DNA of 64,000 nucleotides from CAZOZZ01 sp965247425 (GTDB taxonomy: Bacteria; Acidobacteriota; Terriglobia; 20CM-2-55-15): contig OZ252023.1 of NCBI GenBank assembly GCA_965247425.1, forward strand, positions 5,394,001 through 5,458,000, given 5' to 3'. Shown piece after piece: positions 27,163 to 36,075 of the stretch (positions are counted from its first letter, which is position 1; every line of letters begins with the position of its first letter). A program made the translations under genes and the position numbers. The notes under the pieces are model-generated. The model had not been told where the DNA came from. It saw nothing but the letters and a program-made list of their open reading frames with translations, and made no database searches.

Positions 27163-29649
27163 TTAATGAACCGTTGGTCCGTCTTCTTGCGGCAGCATCT
27201 CCTGGACCGCACCGTTGTCGCTTTCGATCAGCGTCGCTGCTGCGACATAGTCATCCTCACCCAGGTTGATGAGTTTCACGCCCTGCGTGCTGCGTCCGAC
27301 CTTTCTCATCCCGGTCGCTCGGACGCGGATGAGCTTCCCATCCTTGGTGATGACCATCAAACCGGACTCGTCCGTTACCTGCATGAGAGCCACGACCTTG
27401 CCATTCCTCTTCGTGGTCTTCACGTTGATGATGCCCTTCCCGCCGCGGGTCTGGATGCGGTATTCGCGGATCCTCGTCCGCTTCCCGAAGCCTCGCTCGG
27501 TGACGCTCAAGACATTGCCGGACTCGTCGGCACTGATCATTCCGACGATGTAATCGTCCTTGGTGAGCCGGATGCCGCGAACGCCATAGGCCACGCGACC
27601 CATCTGACGGACATCTTCGTGGCTGAATCGGATCGAGAGCCCCTTGTGGGTTCCCAGGACGATCGTTTCATCGCCGGTAATGAGCTGGACCGCAATCAGT
27701 TCATCTTCCTCCGGGAGGCTCATCGCGATGATCCCGCGTGCTCTCGGGTTGCTGAAGGCCGTCAGCGCCGTCTTCTTCACCTGTCCTTTTCGTGTGGCCA
27801 TGATCACGGAAGACGCATCCTCAAAACCACGTACCGAAACGACCGCGGCCACCTTTTCACCTGGCGAGATGCTCACCAGGTTGACGATCGCCTTCCCCCG
27901 AGCGCTCGCACCCACGTCCGGTATCTCGTAAACCTTGAGCCAGTGCAATTTCCCGCGATCGGTGAAAACGAGTATGTAGCTGTGCGTGCTGGCAACATAC
28001 ATCTTCGTGACGATATCTTCTTCACGAGTCTTCATACCGATCCGGCCCTTACCTCCGCGGCTCTGGTTCCGGTAGGTTGCCAGCGGCGTACGTTTGATGT
28101 ATCCGGTGTGGGAGAGGGTGATCACGGCGTCTTCGTCGGCAATGAGGTCTTCGATGCTGAGTTCGGCTTCCTCCTCCACGATTTCGGTGCGACGGTCGTC
28201 CCCGAATTTCTTCTGTATCTCTTTCAGCTCCCGGATGATCACCTGGCGTAACCTGTTCTCGTTCGAGAGGATTTCCTTGTAGTCGGCGATCTTTTCGCGT
28301 AAACCCTTCATCTCATCTTCGATTTTCTGGCGCTCGAGGTTGGTCAGGCGCTGGAGTTGCATTTCCAGAATCGCCTTGGTCTGGCGCTCGGAAAACTCAA
28401 ACCGGTCGATCAACCCGTCCCTTGCTTCAGCGGGCGATCCGGCGGCGCGGATCAGCTTGATCACCTCGTCGATGTGATCCAGCGCTTTCTGGAGCCCTTC
28501 CAGGATGTGCGCACGCTCTTCGGCCTGTCGTAACAAGAACTGTGAGCGGCGCCGAACCACGTCGATCCGGTGGTCGATGAAATGCCGGAGCAGCTGCACA
28601 AGCGTCAGAACTCGGGGCTGGCCGTTGACGATCGCCAGGTTGATGACCCCGAAGGTCGACTGCATCGCCGTCTGCTTGTAGAGCTTATTCAGGATAATAG
28701 TCGGCTGCTCCCCACGTTTGAGTTCGATCGCCACGCGGATGCCGTCCCGGTCGCTTTCGTCGCGGATATCGGATATCCCCTCGATCTTCTTGTTGTTAAC
28801 GAGTTCGGCAATCTTTTCAATCAATCGAGCCTTGTTCACCTGGTAGGGCAGTTCGGTGATGATGATGGCATGTCGGTCTTTTCCGAACGGTTCGATTGTT
28901 GCCCGGGCACGCATTGTGATCTGACCGCGTCCTTCCCTGTACGCCTGCTGGATGCCGCTGCGACCATAAATGAAACCGGCAGTCGGGAAATCGGGACCAG
29001 GAACCATCTCCGCGATTTCCTCATAAGTGGCGCTCTTCTTGTTGATGAGGTGAATAACCGCGTCGCAGATCTCCCGGAGGTTGTGCGGTGGCATGTTTGT
29101 CGCCATCCCCACCGCAATACCGCCGGAGCCATTCACCAGCAGGTTCGGAACTCTCGCTGGAAGGTAGGAAGGCTCGGTCCCGGATTCATCGTAGGTGGCG
29201 ACAAAATCGACGGTATCCTTGTCGATGTCTTCGAGCAGAGCCTCCGACAGCGCCTGCATCCGCGCTTCGGTGTACCGCATCGCCGCCGGCGGATCACCAT
29301 CAACGGACCCGAAATTTCCCTGTCCGTCCACGAGCGGATATCGGTACGAAAAATGCTGGGCCATCCGCACCACGGAGTCATAGATCGGGCTGTCGCCATG
29401 GGGGTGATAGTTCCCCATCACTTCTCCGACGATCTTCGCACATTTCCGATACGGACGATTCGAAGCCAGGCCCATCTCGCGCATGCCGAACAGAATCCGG
29501 CGGTGGACCGGTTTCAGGCCGTCGCGAACGTCGGGCAGTGCCCTGCCGATGATGACGCTCATTGCGTAGTCGAGGTACGACCGGCGCATCTCGTCTTCAA
29601 TATTTACGGGAATGTGATTCGATCCGGGAGGTGTCTGCTCTTCTGCCAT
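27163..29649 (-). CDS. gyrA: DNA gyrase subunit A
   Basis: The 828-residue type IIA topoisomerase subunit has catalytic Tyr126 in AAMRYTEAR. The quinolone-resistance region reads HPHGDSPIYDSVV with the usual Ser87 and Asp91. The coiled-coil domain is followed by a six-bladed C-terminal domain that contains the GyrA box as QTRGGKG. It forms the A2B2 gyrase with GyrB and introduces negative supercoils. It lies 45 bases downstream of gyrB on the same strand, so they are probably one transcript. Confidence 0.98.
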   Translation of the reverse strand: MAEEQTPPGSNHIPVNIEDEMRRSYLDYAMSVIIGRALPDVRDGLKPVHRRILFGMREMGLASNRPYRKCAKIVGEVMGNYHPHGDSPIYDSVVRMAQHFSYRYPLVDGQGNFGSVDGDPPAAMRYTEARMQALSEALLEDIDKDTVDFVATYDESGTEPSYLPARVPNLLVNGSGGIAVGMATNMPPHNLREICDAVIHLINKKSATYEEIAEMVPGPDFPTAGFIYGRSGIQQAYREGRGQITMRARATIEPFGKDRHAIIITELPYQVNKARLIEKIAELVNNKKIEGISDIRDESDRDGIRVAIELKRGEQPTIILNKLYKQTAMQSTFGVINLAIVNGQPRVLTLVQLLRHFIDHRIDVVRRRSQFLLRQAEERAHILEGLQKALDHIDEVIKLIRAAGSPAEARDGLIDRFEFSERQTKAILEMQLQRLTNLERQKIEDEMKGLREKIADYKEILSNENRLRQVIIRELKEIQKKFGDDRRTEIVEEEAELSIEDLIADEDAVITLSHTGYIKRTPLATYRNQSRGGKGRIGMKTREEDIVTKMYVASTHSYILVFTDRGKLHWLKVYEIPDVGASARGKAIVNLVSISPGEKVAAVVSVRGFEDASSVIMATRKGQVKKTALTAFSNPRARGIIAMSLPEEDELIAVQLITGDETIVLGTHKGLSIRFSHEDVRQMGRVAYGVRGIRLTKDDYIVGMISADESGNVLSVTERGFGKRTRIREYRIQTRGGKGIINVKTTKRNGKVVALMQVTDESGLMVITKDGKLIRVRATGMRKVGRSTQGVKLINLGEDDYVAAATLIESDNGAVQEMLPQEDGPTVH

Positions 29650-29694
29650 TTTGCGCGGATTGTTCCTGGTTGAGCTAAGGGTCTACGGGTGCGT

Positions 29695-32133
29695 CTAGAC
29701 GTCCAGGTTTTTCACATCCAGAGCGTTGTCCTGAATGAACTGCCTGCGCGGTTCGACCGCATCACCCATCAAAATACTGAATATTTCATCACTGCCGACG
29801 GCATCGCTGATCTGGACCTGAAGCAATCGCCGCTTCTCGGGGTCCATCGTGGTTTCCCACAACTGATCGGGGTTCATTTCTCCCAGCCCTTTGTATCTTT
29901 GGATCTGGAGGTCTCGCTTCCCGACAACCAGTATGTGGTCCAACAGTTCCTGCCGGTCCTCGAGCTGGACCGTCGACTTGTCCGTCTTCACGGTGAACGG
30001 CGGTCGGTCCCAATCTCCGCTTGCCTGATGCAGTTGGACCAGACGCTGGTACTCCGCGCTTGAGATTTCCGCGTACCCGATCTCGCGCTCAATGGAACTG
30101 CCATGCCGAAAAACAATCTTGTGGACGCTATGCTCCTCGTCGGTTGCAAGCTTCGTCGTATAACCGAGCGTCGAAATCTTCCTGGCCAGCTCGTTCATCT
30201 TCGCCTTCGCCCCGAGGTACTCACGGTCGCCGACTTCGGATTCGAGTAACAAGTCGACGATCCTGTGGTCCCGAAAATGGCGATCCACACGGGCAAACAC
30301 ACGGGCAATCTCCATGAGCCGGTCGAGAAAAGCGCTAAGATCCTGACCTTCAAGGACTCGCCCGGTTCCCTCCCCTGATTTTCCTACGCTCAGGGTGGCG
30401 TTTTCGACTGCCTTCTTCAGTAGAAATGCCGACATGTCCCTTTCGTCTTTAATGTACCGCGCGGCGGCCCGGCCCTTCTTGACCTTGAACAATGGCGGTT
30501 GCGCGATATACACGTAACCGTGTTCCATCAACTGCGGCATTTGTCGGAAGAAGAAAGTCAACAGCAAGGTGCGGATGTGAGAGCCATCGACATCCGCATC
30601 CGTCATGATAATGATCTTGTGATACCGGAGCTTTTCGATGTCGAAATCTTCCTGACCGATCCCCGTGCCGAGGGCGGTGATCATCGCGATAATTTCCTGG
30701 TGCGACAGCATCTTGTCGTACCGGGCTTTTTCCACGTTCAGGATCTTTCCCTTGATCGGCAGGATAGCCTGTGTCCGGCGGTCACGGCCCTGCTTGGCAG
30801 ACCCGCCGGCCGACTCTCCCTCTACAATGAAGATCTCCGAAAGCTCGGGTGACCGTTCCTGGCAGTCTGCAAGCTTGCCGGGTAGCGAAGTGCTGTCCAG
30901 GGCGCCCTTCCGGCGAACCAGCTCCCTTGCCTTACGGGCTGCATCGCGTGCCCGGGCAGCCTCGATGGCTTTGCCGATGATTTTCTTGCCTACCCCCGGG
31001 TTCTGCTCCAGAAACGCACCAAACCCCTCGTTGATGAGCGTTTCAACGATACCCTTGACCTCGCTGTTCCCCAGTTTCGTTTTCGTCTGGCCCTCAAACT
31101 GTGGTTGCGCAAGTTTCACGCTGATCACACAGATCAAACCTTCACGAACATCGTCGCCGGAAAGATTATCTTTGAGATCCTTAAACAGCTTGTTGGACAC
31201 AGCGTAGCTGTTGAGTGTTCTCGTCATCGCAGCCTTGAAGCCGCTCAGATGTGTTCCACCCTCGTGTGTGTTGATGTTGTTGGCAAACGAGAAAATCTGT
31301 TCCTGGTAGGAGTCGTTGTACTGCATGGCGATCTCAAGATCGACGCCATCGCGTACACCGGAAAAATAAATCACCTGGTAGTGAAGTCCGGTCTTCTTCC
31401 TGTTGAGGTGCTCGACGAACGAAACAATGCCGCCGGTATAATGAAACTTATGCGACTTTTCGTCGCGTTCGTCTTCGATCGTGATCAGCAGGCCTTTGTT
31501 CAGAAACGCCAACTCGCGCAGCCGCCGGGATAGTGTGTCAAAAGAGTAGGTGGTATCGTCGAATATTCCCACGTCGGGCTTGAAGCGAATTTTCGTGCCG
31601 CGGCGATCGGTATGCCCTGTGGTCTCGAGATCGCCGCTGGGGTTGCCGCGCTTGTAGCTCTGGACATAAACCTTACCTTCACGCCAGATCTCCAGCTCCA
31701 GGTTCTCAGATAACGCGTTAACGACCGACACTCCCACGCCGTGAAGGCCTCCCGACACTTTGTAGGCGTCGTTGTCGAACTTCCCACCCGCGTGAAGCTT
31801 CGTCAGTACGATTTCGGCCGCCGGTTTCCCGTCACGGTGCATTTCGGTTGGTATGCCGCGACCGTTGTCCACAACCGTCACGGAGTCATCGATGTGAAGA
31901 TGGACGTGAACTTCGGTGCAATATCCCGCCAGTGCTTCGTCGATGGAATTGTCGACAACCTCGTACACAAGGTGGTGCAACCCGGACGCGGCGGTCGATC
32001 CGATGTACATCGCCGGGCGTTTGCGGACGGCCTCCAGGCCCTCCAGGACCTTGATATGTTCCGCTCCGTACGTGCCGTTTTCGTCTGGGGAGACGTCGAC
32101 GTTCTGGTCGGGCACATCGATCCGGTTGCTCAT
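29695..32133 (-). CDS. gyrB: DNA gyrase subunit B
   Basis: The 812-residue protein has a GHKL ATPase domain (EVVDNSIDEALAG, VVDNGRGIP, GGLHGVGVSVVNALS). A TOPRIM domain follows (EGESAGGSAKQGRDR and DADVDGSHIRTLLL), and the C-terminal tail is RRQFIQDNALDVKNLDV. It supplies ATP hydrolysis for gyrase. AAGGAAAGAG precedes the ATG. It is upstream of gyrA and separated from dnaN by a 326-base spacer. Confidence 0.98.
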   Translation of the reverse strand: MSNRIDVPDQNVDVSPDENGTYGAEHIKVLEGLEAVRKRPAMYIGSTAASGLHHLVYEVVDNSIDEALAGYCTEVHVHLHIDDSVTVVDNGRGIPTEMHRDGKPAAEIVLTKLHAGGKFDNDAYKVSGGLHGVGVSVVNALSENLELEIWREGKVYVQSYKRGNPSGDLETTGHTDRRGTKIRFKPDVGIFDDTTYSFDTLSRRLRELAFLNKGLLITIEDERDEKSHKFHYTGGIVSFVEHLNRKKTGLHYQVIYFSGVRDGVDLEIAMQYNDSYQEQIFSFANNINTHEGGTHLSGFKAAMTRTLNSYAVSNKLFKDLKDNLSGDDVREGLICVISVKLAQPQFEGQTKTKLGNSEVKGIVETLINEGFGAFLEQNPGVGKKIIGKAIEAARARDAARKARELVRRKGALDSTSLPGKLADCQERSPELSEIFIVEGESAGGSAKQGRDRRTQAILPIKGKILNVEKARYDKMLSHQEIIAMITALGTGIGQEDFDIEKLRYHKIIIMTDADVDGSHIRTLLLTFFFRQMPQLMEHGYVYIAQPPLFKVKKGRAAARYIKDERDMSAFLLKKAVENATLSVGKSGEGTGRVLEGQDLSAFLDRLMEIARVFARVDRHFRDHRIVDLLLESEVGDREYLGAKAKMNELARKISTLGYTTKLATDEEHSVHKIVFRHGSSIEREIGYAEISSAEYQRLVQLHQASGDWDRPPFTVKTDKSTVQLEDRQELLDHILVVGKRDLQIQRYKGLGEMNPDQLWETTMDPEKRRLLQVQISDAVGSDEIFSILMGDAVEPRRQFIQDNALDVKNLDV

Positions 32134-32459
32134 TCTCTTTCCTTAAGTTTGATCATCAGGAAACGAAAACCCTCTGCCGCACGCTTCTTGATCGTAAGCC
32201 ACTGATATTAATTTGTTTACTGGAAACAATGCGAATCGCTGGCCAGCGATTCGGGTTGTCCGTGTGACGGACTGCATCCAAGTGCCTAGCAAGTGATTAT
32301 TTTAACAGAAAAAAGTGGTTTTTCTCACTGAAAAATAAGGCTTTTGGCGATGCCGGGGTAGAAATCAGAGCTATGGTAGTGAACTTCGATCGAAGGCTTG
32401 GATTTAAGGCCGTAACAATTTTAAAAACAATGACTTATAAGATATAAGGGGGATCGGTT
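32134..32459. other. AT-rich gyrB-dnaN spacer
   Basis: The 326 bases contain no gene. They hold a perfect 22-bp palindrome (32232-32253), a small hairpin GTCCGT-GTG-ACGGAC at 32258-32272, and an AT-rich run from about 32290 to 32450 with AGAAAAA/TTTTTCT dyad symmetry at about 32308-32326. The gyrB promoter should lie in it, but no convincing -35/-10 pair stands out. No exact DnaA box was found here. Confidence 0.55.
32232..32253. promoter_or_regulatory. Perfect 22-bp palindrome upstream of gyrB
   Basis: The core GAATCGCTGGCCAGCGATTC is flanked by C and G that extend the symmetry to 22 bp. It sits about 100 bases upstream of the gyrB start. No T-run follows, so it is not a simple terminator. 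A regulator-binding site or a site-specific DNA-processing signal near the origin is possible. Confidence 0.5.
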
Positions 32460-33572
32460 TCAAATACGCATCGGCATGACGATGTATCGGCTGCTGTAAT
32501 CATCGCTGGGGAGGGCTCGGATCTGGCTCGCGCTTTCTCCGTCCTTGAACTCAAAAGAGACCTCGGTTTCTGGAATCGTAGAAAGAAAATCAATGAGATA
32601 CTGGTGATTGAACCCTATTTCGAAACCCTCTTTATCGTATTCAATCGCCAGCGTCTCATTCGCTTCCCCCAACTCGGAATGACTGGCTGAGATTTCAAGC
32701 GATCCAGTCGACACAGCGAAACGCACTGTCTTGGACCTCTCATCCGCCAGAATTGCGACTCGTCGAATGGCTGCCGCAACCTCGTCGCGGTCAATGACGA
32801 AGGTCCGATCGTTGTTGCGGGGAATCACGGCCTCCCAATTTGGAAACTGCCCGCTCAACACGCGAGAAACCAGCAGACGACTGCCCAGGTCAAAAAACAA
32901 ATGGTTCTCATCTCGCGAGAACTGAATCTTGCCGCCTTCCTGGCCCTTAGGGATCATGCGCAGCAATTCGGTCATCGCTTTCTTTGGTATCAGGACCTTC
33001 GTTTCCTCTGAAACATCATCGATCGTATCGCGCTTTTCAACGTGGGACAGGCGATGCCCATCCGTGGCAACCATGGTCACCGAGCCTGGCTTCATGACCA
33101 GGAGCGCGCCACTGAACGTGTACTTGGAATCTTCCGTGCTGATGGCATAAATCGTGCGGGATATGAGCTGAGCCATGATGTCGGAAGGAATGGCAACCCC
33201 ATCTTCCTTGGGATCCGGCAAGAGCGGAAAGTCTTCCTTGGGAAGCCCCGCGATACGAAATCGACTGGATCCACACGTCAATGAAATCCAGTTGGCATCT
33301 CCCTGCTTGAAACGAATCTCTTTGTCGGGAAGTGCACGGACAATTTCATACAGACGCTTCGCCGGGAGTGTGATCGTTCCACCAACCGTGACAGTCGAAG
33401 GGCAGGTCGACTTCAATCCGATCTCGAGGTCCGTAGCGAGAATGCCCAACTTGTCTTCTTCTGCATGAACGAGGACATTGGCGAGAATCGGGATCGTTGT
33501 TTTTCGTTCAACGAGACCCTGAATCAAGGTCAGCTCTTGCAGAAGATCGAACTTTCTTACAGTAAATTCCAT
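32460..33572 (-). CDS. dnaN: DNA polymerase III beta subunit (sliding clamp)
   Basis: The 370-residue protein has the three clamp domains. It opens with MEFTVRKFDLLQELTLIQGLVERKTTIPILANV and ends RYIVMPMRI, the usual clamp C terminus. It tethers the replicative polymerase to DNA. It lies directly downstream of dnaA on the same strand, with the 186-base spacer that probably holds the origin. The start has no strong Shine-Dalgarno sequence. Confidence 0.97.
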   Translation of the reverse strand: MEFTVRKFDLLQELTLIQGLVERKTTIPILANVLVHAEEDKLGILATDLEIGLKSTCPSTVTVGGTITLPAKRLYEIVRALPDKEIRFKQGDANWISLTCGSSRFRIAGLPKEDFPLLPDPKEDGVAIPSDIMAQLISRTIYAISTEDSKYTFSGALLVMKPGSVTMVATDGHRLSHVEKRDTIDDVSEETKVLIPKKAMTELLRMIPKGQEGGKIQFSRDENHLFFDLGSRLLVSRVLSGQFPNWEAVIPRNNDRTFVIDRDEVAAAIRRVAILADERSKTVRFAVSTGSLEISASHSELGEANETLAIEYDKEGFEIGFNHQYLIDFLSTIPETEVSFEFKDGESASQIRALPSDDYSSRYIVMPMRI

Positions 33573-33758
33573 AATAAACTTATATATCTTTATTCTTAAT
33601 GGCTGTGAATAAGTAGGAAAATCAACCTAAACCAGTAAAGCCACTTCCTTTGAAGCCTCCTCGAACTGTGCGGAGCGCGCCACGTATCGTGTGGGTCTTC
33701 TGTGGAAATCCAGCGCCCCTATGTTATTCACAAGAGTTCCACAACAGGACCACACCCT
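33573..33758. other. Candidate replication origin (oriC) between dnaA and dnaN
   Basis: The AT-rich stretch (33573-33640) is followed by DnaA-box-like 9-mers. TTATTCACA occurs at 33724-33732 and, inverted, at 33604-33612, each one mismatch from TTATCCACA. Weaker copies are ATTTCCACA (inverted, 33701-33709) and AGTTCCACA (33735-33743). Its position beside dnaA and dnaN and the strand switch nearby fit a bidirectional origin. A second cluster lies just upstream of the dnaA start, so a bipartite origin is possible. Confidence 0.6.
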
Positions 33759-35063
33759 TTAATTAAATGAGTCCATCAGTGTCTGAACTAACTTATTGAT
33801 TTCTTTGTCGTTCTGTCTTAATCGTTCGATTTTCGAAACGGAGTGGAGGACCGTCGTATGGTGTTTTCCGCCGAACTCCCGTCCAATTTGTGTGAGAGAT
33901 GCCCCGGTCAGATGCTTGCAGATGTACATACAGATCTGCCGGGGCAGTGTGATCGCCCTGGAGTTGTTCTTGGATTTTATTTCTTGTACGCGCAGCCCGT
34001 AATAGTCGGAGATCGTTTTCTGGATCATCTCGATTGAGATTGGCTTTTCACCCGGATTGAAAAGATCCCTGAGCGTTTCCTGCGCCATCGGCAACGTGAT
34101 CTCCGACCCGGTTAAAGAAGAGAACGCGATCAGCCGGATCAGGGCACCTTCAAGTTCCCGGATGTTTGATTTGACCTTGCTTGCGATGTATAGCGCGACG
34201 TTGTCGGGCAGGGGCATCTTCTGCTGTTCAGCTTTTTTCCGGAGGATTGCAATCTTGGTCTCAAGGTCCGGTGGCTGAATGTCGGCGATCAAGCCCCACT
34301 CGAACCGCGAATGGAGACGTTCCTCGAGTGTCGGGATCTCCCGGGGAGGGCAGTCCGCGGATATAACGATCTGCTTGTGCATATCGTAGAGTGCGTTGAA
34401 GGTATGGAAGAACTCTTCCTGGGTGCGTTCCTTCCCGGCTATGAACTGCATGTCGTCGATCAGCAGCACATCATGATTCCGGTATCGGTCCCGGAACGCC
34501 GGCAGACGATCGTAGCGGATCGCGTTAATCAACTCGTTTGTGAATTTCTCGGTGGAAATGTAGGCCAGCCGCAATGACCTGTTCCGCGCCTTGATTTCCT
34601 GACCGATCGCATGCATCAAATGGGTTTTTCCGAGACCGACGCCGCCATACACGAACAAGGGGTTGTAGGCCTTCGATGGCCGCTCTGCGACAGCCTGGGC
34701 CGCCGCGTGCGCAAATTGATTCGATGAACCCACGACGAAAGTCTCGAAGCTATACTTCGGATTCAGGGTGTTTTCTACCGAATCAAAGTCGAGTTGTCCC
34801 TGAAGCCGGGCCGTAACTTCGGCGGACGGCTTCTGTTCGATAACGTAAACGACTTCGATTGTCCCGATACCCGCGGACTCTGCGGCTTCGAGAACCACGT
34901 CCATGTGTTCGTTCAGCCAGTCCTGAAAAAATGCGTTTGGAACCCGAACGTAAAGTGCTCGACCTTCGTGTCGAATCAGCTGTGTGGGTTTGTACCAGGT
35001 ATTGAAACTTTGTTGGTTGACCTTTGTTTCGATGAGAGAAAGTACTTGTTTCCAGGCGTCCAT
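33759..35063 (-). CDS. dnaA: Chromosomal replication initiator DnaA
   Basis: I start at the ATG at 35063 (MDAWKQVLSLIETKVNQQSFNTWY), where family similarity begins; the frame is open 16 codons further to 35111, but those codons overlap DnaA-box-like sites. The 434-residue protein has domain I, a short linker, the AAA+ domain with Walker A GGVGLGKTHLMHAIG and Walker B VLLIDDMQF, and the DNA-binding domain with signature GGKHHTTVLHSV. It melts the origin. It may autoregulate through the boxes at 35089-35110. Confidence 0.96.
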   Translation of the reverse strand: MDAWKQVLSLIETKVNQQSFNTWYKPTQLIRHEGRALYVRVPNAFFQDWLNEHMDVVLEAAESAGIGTIEVVYVIEQKPSAEVTARLQGQLDFDSVENTLNPKYSFETFVVGSSNQFAHAAAQAVAERPSKAYNPLFVYGGVGLGKTHLMHAIGQEIKARNRSLRLAYISTEKFTNELINAIRYDRLPAFRDRYRNHDVLLIDDMQFIAGKERTQEEFFHTFNALYDMHKQIVISADCPPREIPTLEERLHSRFEWGLIADIQPPDLETKIAILRKKAEQQKMPLPDNVALYIASKVKSNIRELEGALIRLIAFSSLTGSEITLPMAQETLRDLFNPGEKPISIEMIQKTISDYYGLRVQEIKSKNNSRAITLPRQICMYICKHLTGASLTQIGREFGGKHHTTVLHSVSKIERLRQNDKEINKLVQTLMDSFN

Positions 35064-35088
35064 ATCGGGTGTTCGAGAGCAGGGACAG

Positions 35089-35110
35089 TTTTCCACAGAA
35101 AATTTCCACA
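35089..35110. promoter_or_regulatory. DnaA-box-like pair upstream of dnaA
   Basis: TTTTCCACA (35089-35097) and ATTTCCACA (35102-35110) lie in direct repeat with 4-base spacing, immediately upstream of the dnaA start. Each is one or two bases from the consensus TTATCCACA. They are likely to serve dnaA autoregulation or a second origin module. Confidence 0.5.
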
Positions 35111-35272
35111 TCTATGGAAAACAGGGGATTTACGGTTGTTTTCTCTCCCAGTTGCGAGGGCGAAGCGTAACACTTTTGACGGGGCGTTTTCAACGGGTAA
35201 ACGAAGCGAAAAATTTACGCGTAAAAGTGTGGTGGATGATTAAATAACCAGCGTCAAATCATAGGTGTAGGG

Positions 35273-35301
35273 TTGACCAGCGAGTGCCGGCGATGTTAAA
35301 T
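35273..35301 (+). promoter_or_regulatory. Promoter for rpmH-rnpA
   Basis: TTGACC (35273-35278) and TTAAAT (35296-35301) are separated by 17 bases, a good sigma-70-type arrangement. The predicted transcription start is near 35308, about 20 bases before the rpmH ATG. It faces away from dnaA. Confidence 0.55.
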
Positions 35302-35327
35302 TTGTAGTATTTGACGGAGCTAGCCAG

Positions 35328-35474
35328 ATGCCAAAGAGGACATTTCAGCCAAATAATAGAAAACGCGCCAAGAAGCACGGGTTTCGCCACCGGATGAAGA
35401 CGGCTTCCGGTCGCGGCATCCTGAGAAGACGTCGTTCGATGGGACGAAAACGGCTGTCAGTTGAGCACTACTGA
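35328..35474 (+). CDS. rpmH: 50S ribosomal protein L34
   Basis: The 48-residue basic peptide begins MPKRTFQPNNRKRAKKHGF, then RHRMKTASGRGILRRRRSMGRKRL and SVEHY. This is the standard L34 sequence with a normal length. Its last 14 bases overlap the TTG start of rnpA. It is the first gene of the plus-strand origin cluster rpmH-rnpA-yidD-yidC. Confidence 0.98.
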   Translation: MPKRTFQPNNRKRAKKHGFRHRMKTASGRGILRRRRSMGRKRLSVEHY

Positions 35475-35832
35475 TCGCGATCCGGTCTCTCCGGGCGATG
35501 TCCGGTTTCCCAAGGAATGCCGTCTACGAACCGCAACTGAGTTTAAGGCGGTTTATGAGGCCGGCAAGAAGAAAGTCTCGCGCTCGTTCGTTGTTTTTAT
35601 CCTGCCTAACGAAATGGACCTGAGCCGCTTCGGCTTGACCACGCCCCGAAAATTAGGTAAAGCTCCCGATCGAAACAGGATTCGCCGGCGGGTTCGAGAG
35701 ATCCTTCGGTGCGGCCGGCCTGATTTGCAGGCGGGTTTCGACATCGTGGTTAATCCGAGACGGTCGGCGCTGAATCGCGACTTTTTCAAGATTCGAAGCG
35801 AACTCCTGTCCCTGCTCCAGACGATGCCATGA
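35461..35832 (+). CDS. rnpA: Ribonuclease P protein component
   Basis: The 123-residue basic protein has a RnpA core: FPKECRLRTATEFKAVYEAGKK, FGLTTPRKLGKAPDRNRIRRRVREILR and DIVVNPR. It binds the RNase P RNA and helps mature tRNA 5' ends. The start is TTG inside the end of rpmH. The stop overlaps the yidD start (ATGA), so all three are coupled. Confidence 0.96.
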   Translation: MSTTDRDPVSPGDVRFPKECRLRTATEFKAVYEAGKKKVSRSFVVFILPNEMDLSRFGLTTPRKLGKAPDRNRIRRRVREILRCGRPDLQAGFDIVVNPRRSALNRDFFKIRSELLSLLQTMP

Positions 35833-36065
35833 CAGACCACTCGGAACCGACAACAGCGCAAAGGGTAGCTATGGGCGCGATTGCTGCGTATCGGCGGATC
35901 CTGTCGCCGTGGCTGCGTCCGGCTTGTCGTTTCGTTCCCACCTGTTCAGAATTTGCCGGGGACGCGATTGAAAGGTACGGGGTAGGCCGCGGGGCGGTGA
36001 AGGCCCTGGCCCGGGTTCTGCGATGCCATCCCTTTCACCCCGGGGGGATCGATCCTGTAAGCTAG
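35829..36065 (+). CDS. yidD: Membrane protein insertion efficiency factor YidD
   Basis: The 78-residue protein contains the YidD signature YRRILSPWLRPACRFVPTCSEFAGDAIERYG and RCHPFHPGGIDPV. It assists YidC-dependent insertion of membrane proteins. It lies between rnpA (4-base overlap) and yidC (10-base gap), the classic order. Confidence 0.97.
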   Translation: MTDHSEPTTAQRVAMGAIAAYRRILSPWLRPACRFVPTCSEFAGDAIERYGVGRGAVKALARVLRCHPFHPGGIDPVS

Positions 36066-36075
36066 AGATACTGCC

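Noticed and set aside
27166..29673. Plus-strand frames (361 and 367 codons) opposite gyrA
   Set aside because: gyrA is certain from active-site motifs; these frames are His/Arg-rich shadows.
35213..35226. TTTACGCGTAAA palindrome upstream of dnaA
   Set aside because: Only 12 bp; such sites arise often by chance and no promoter alignment supports an operator.
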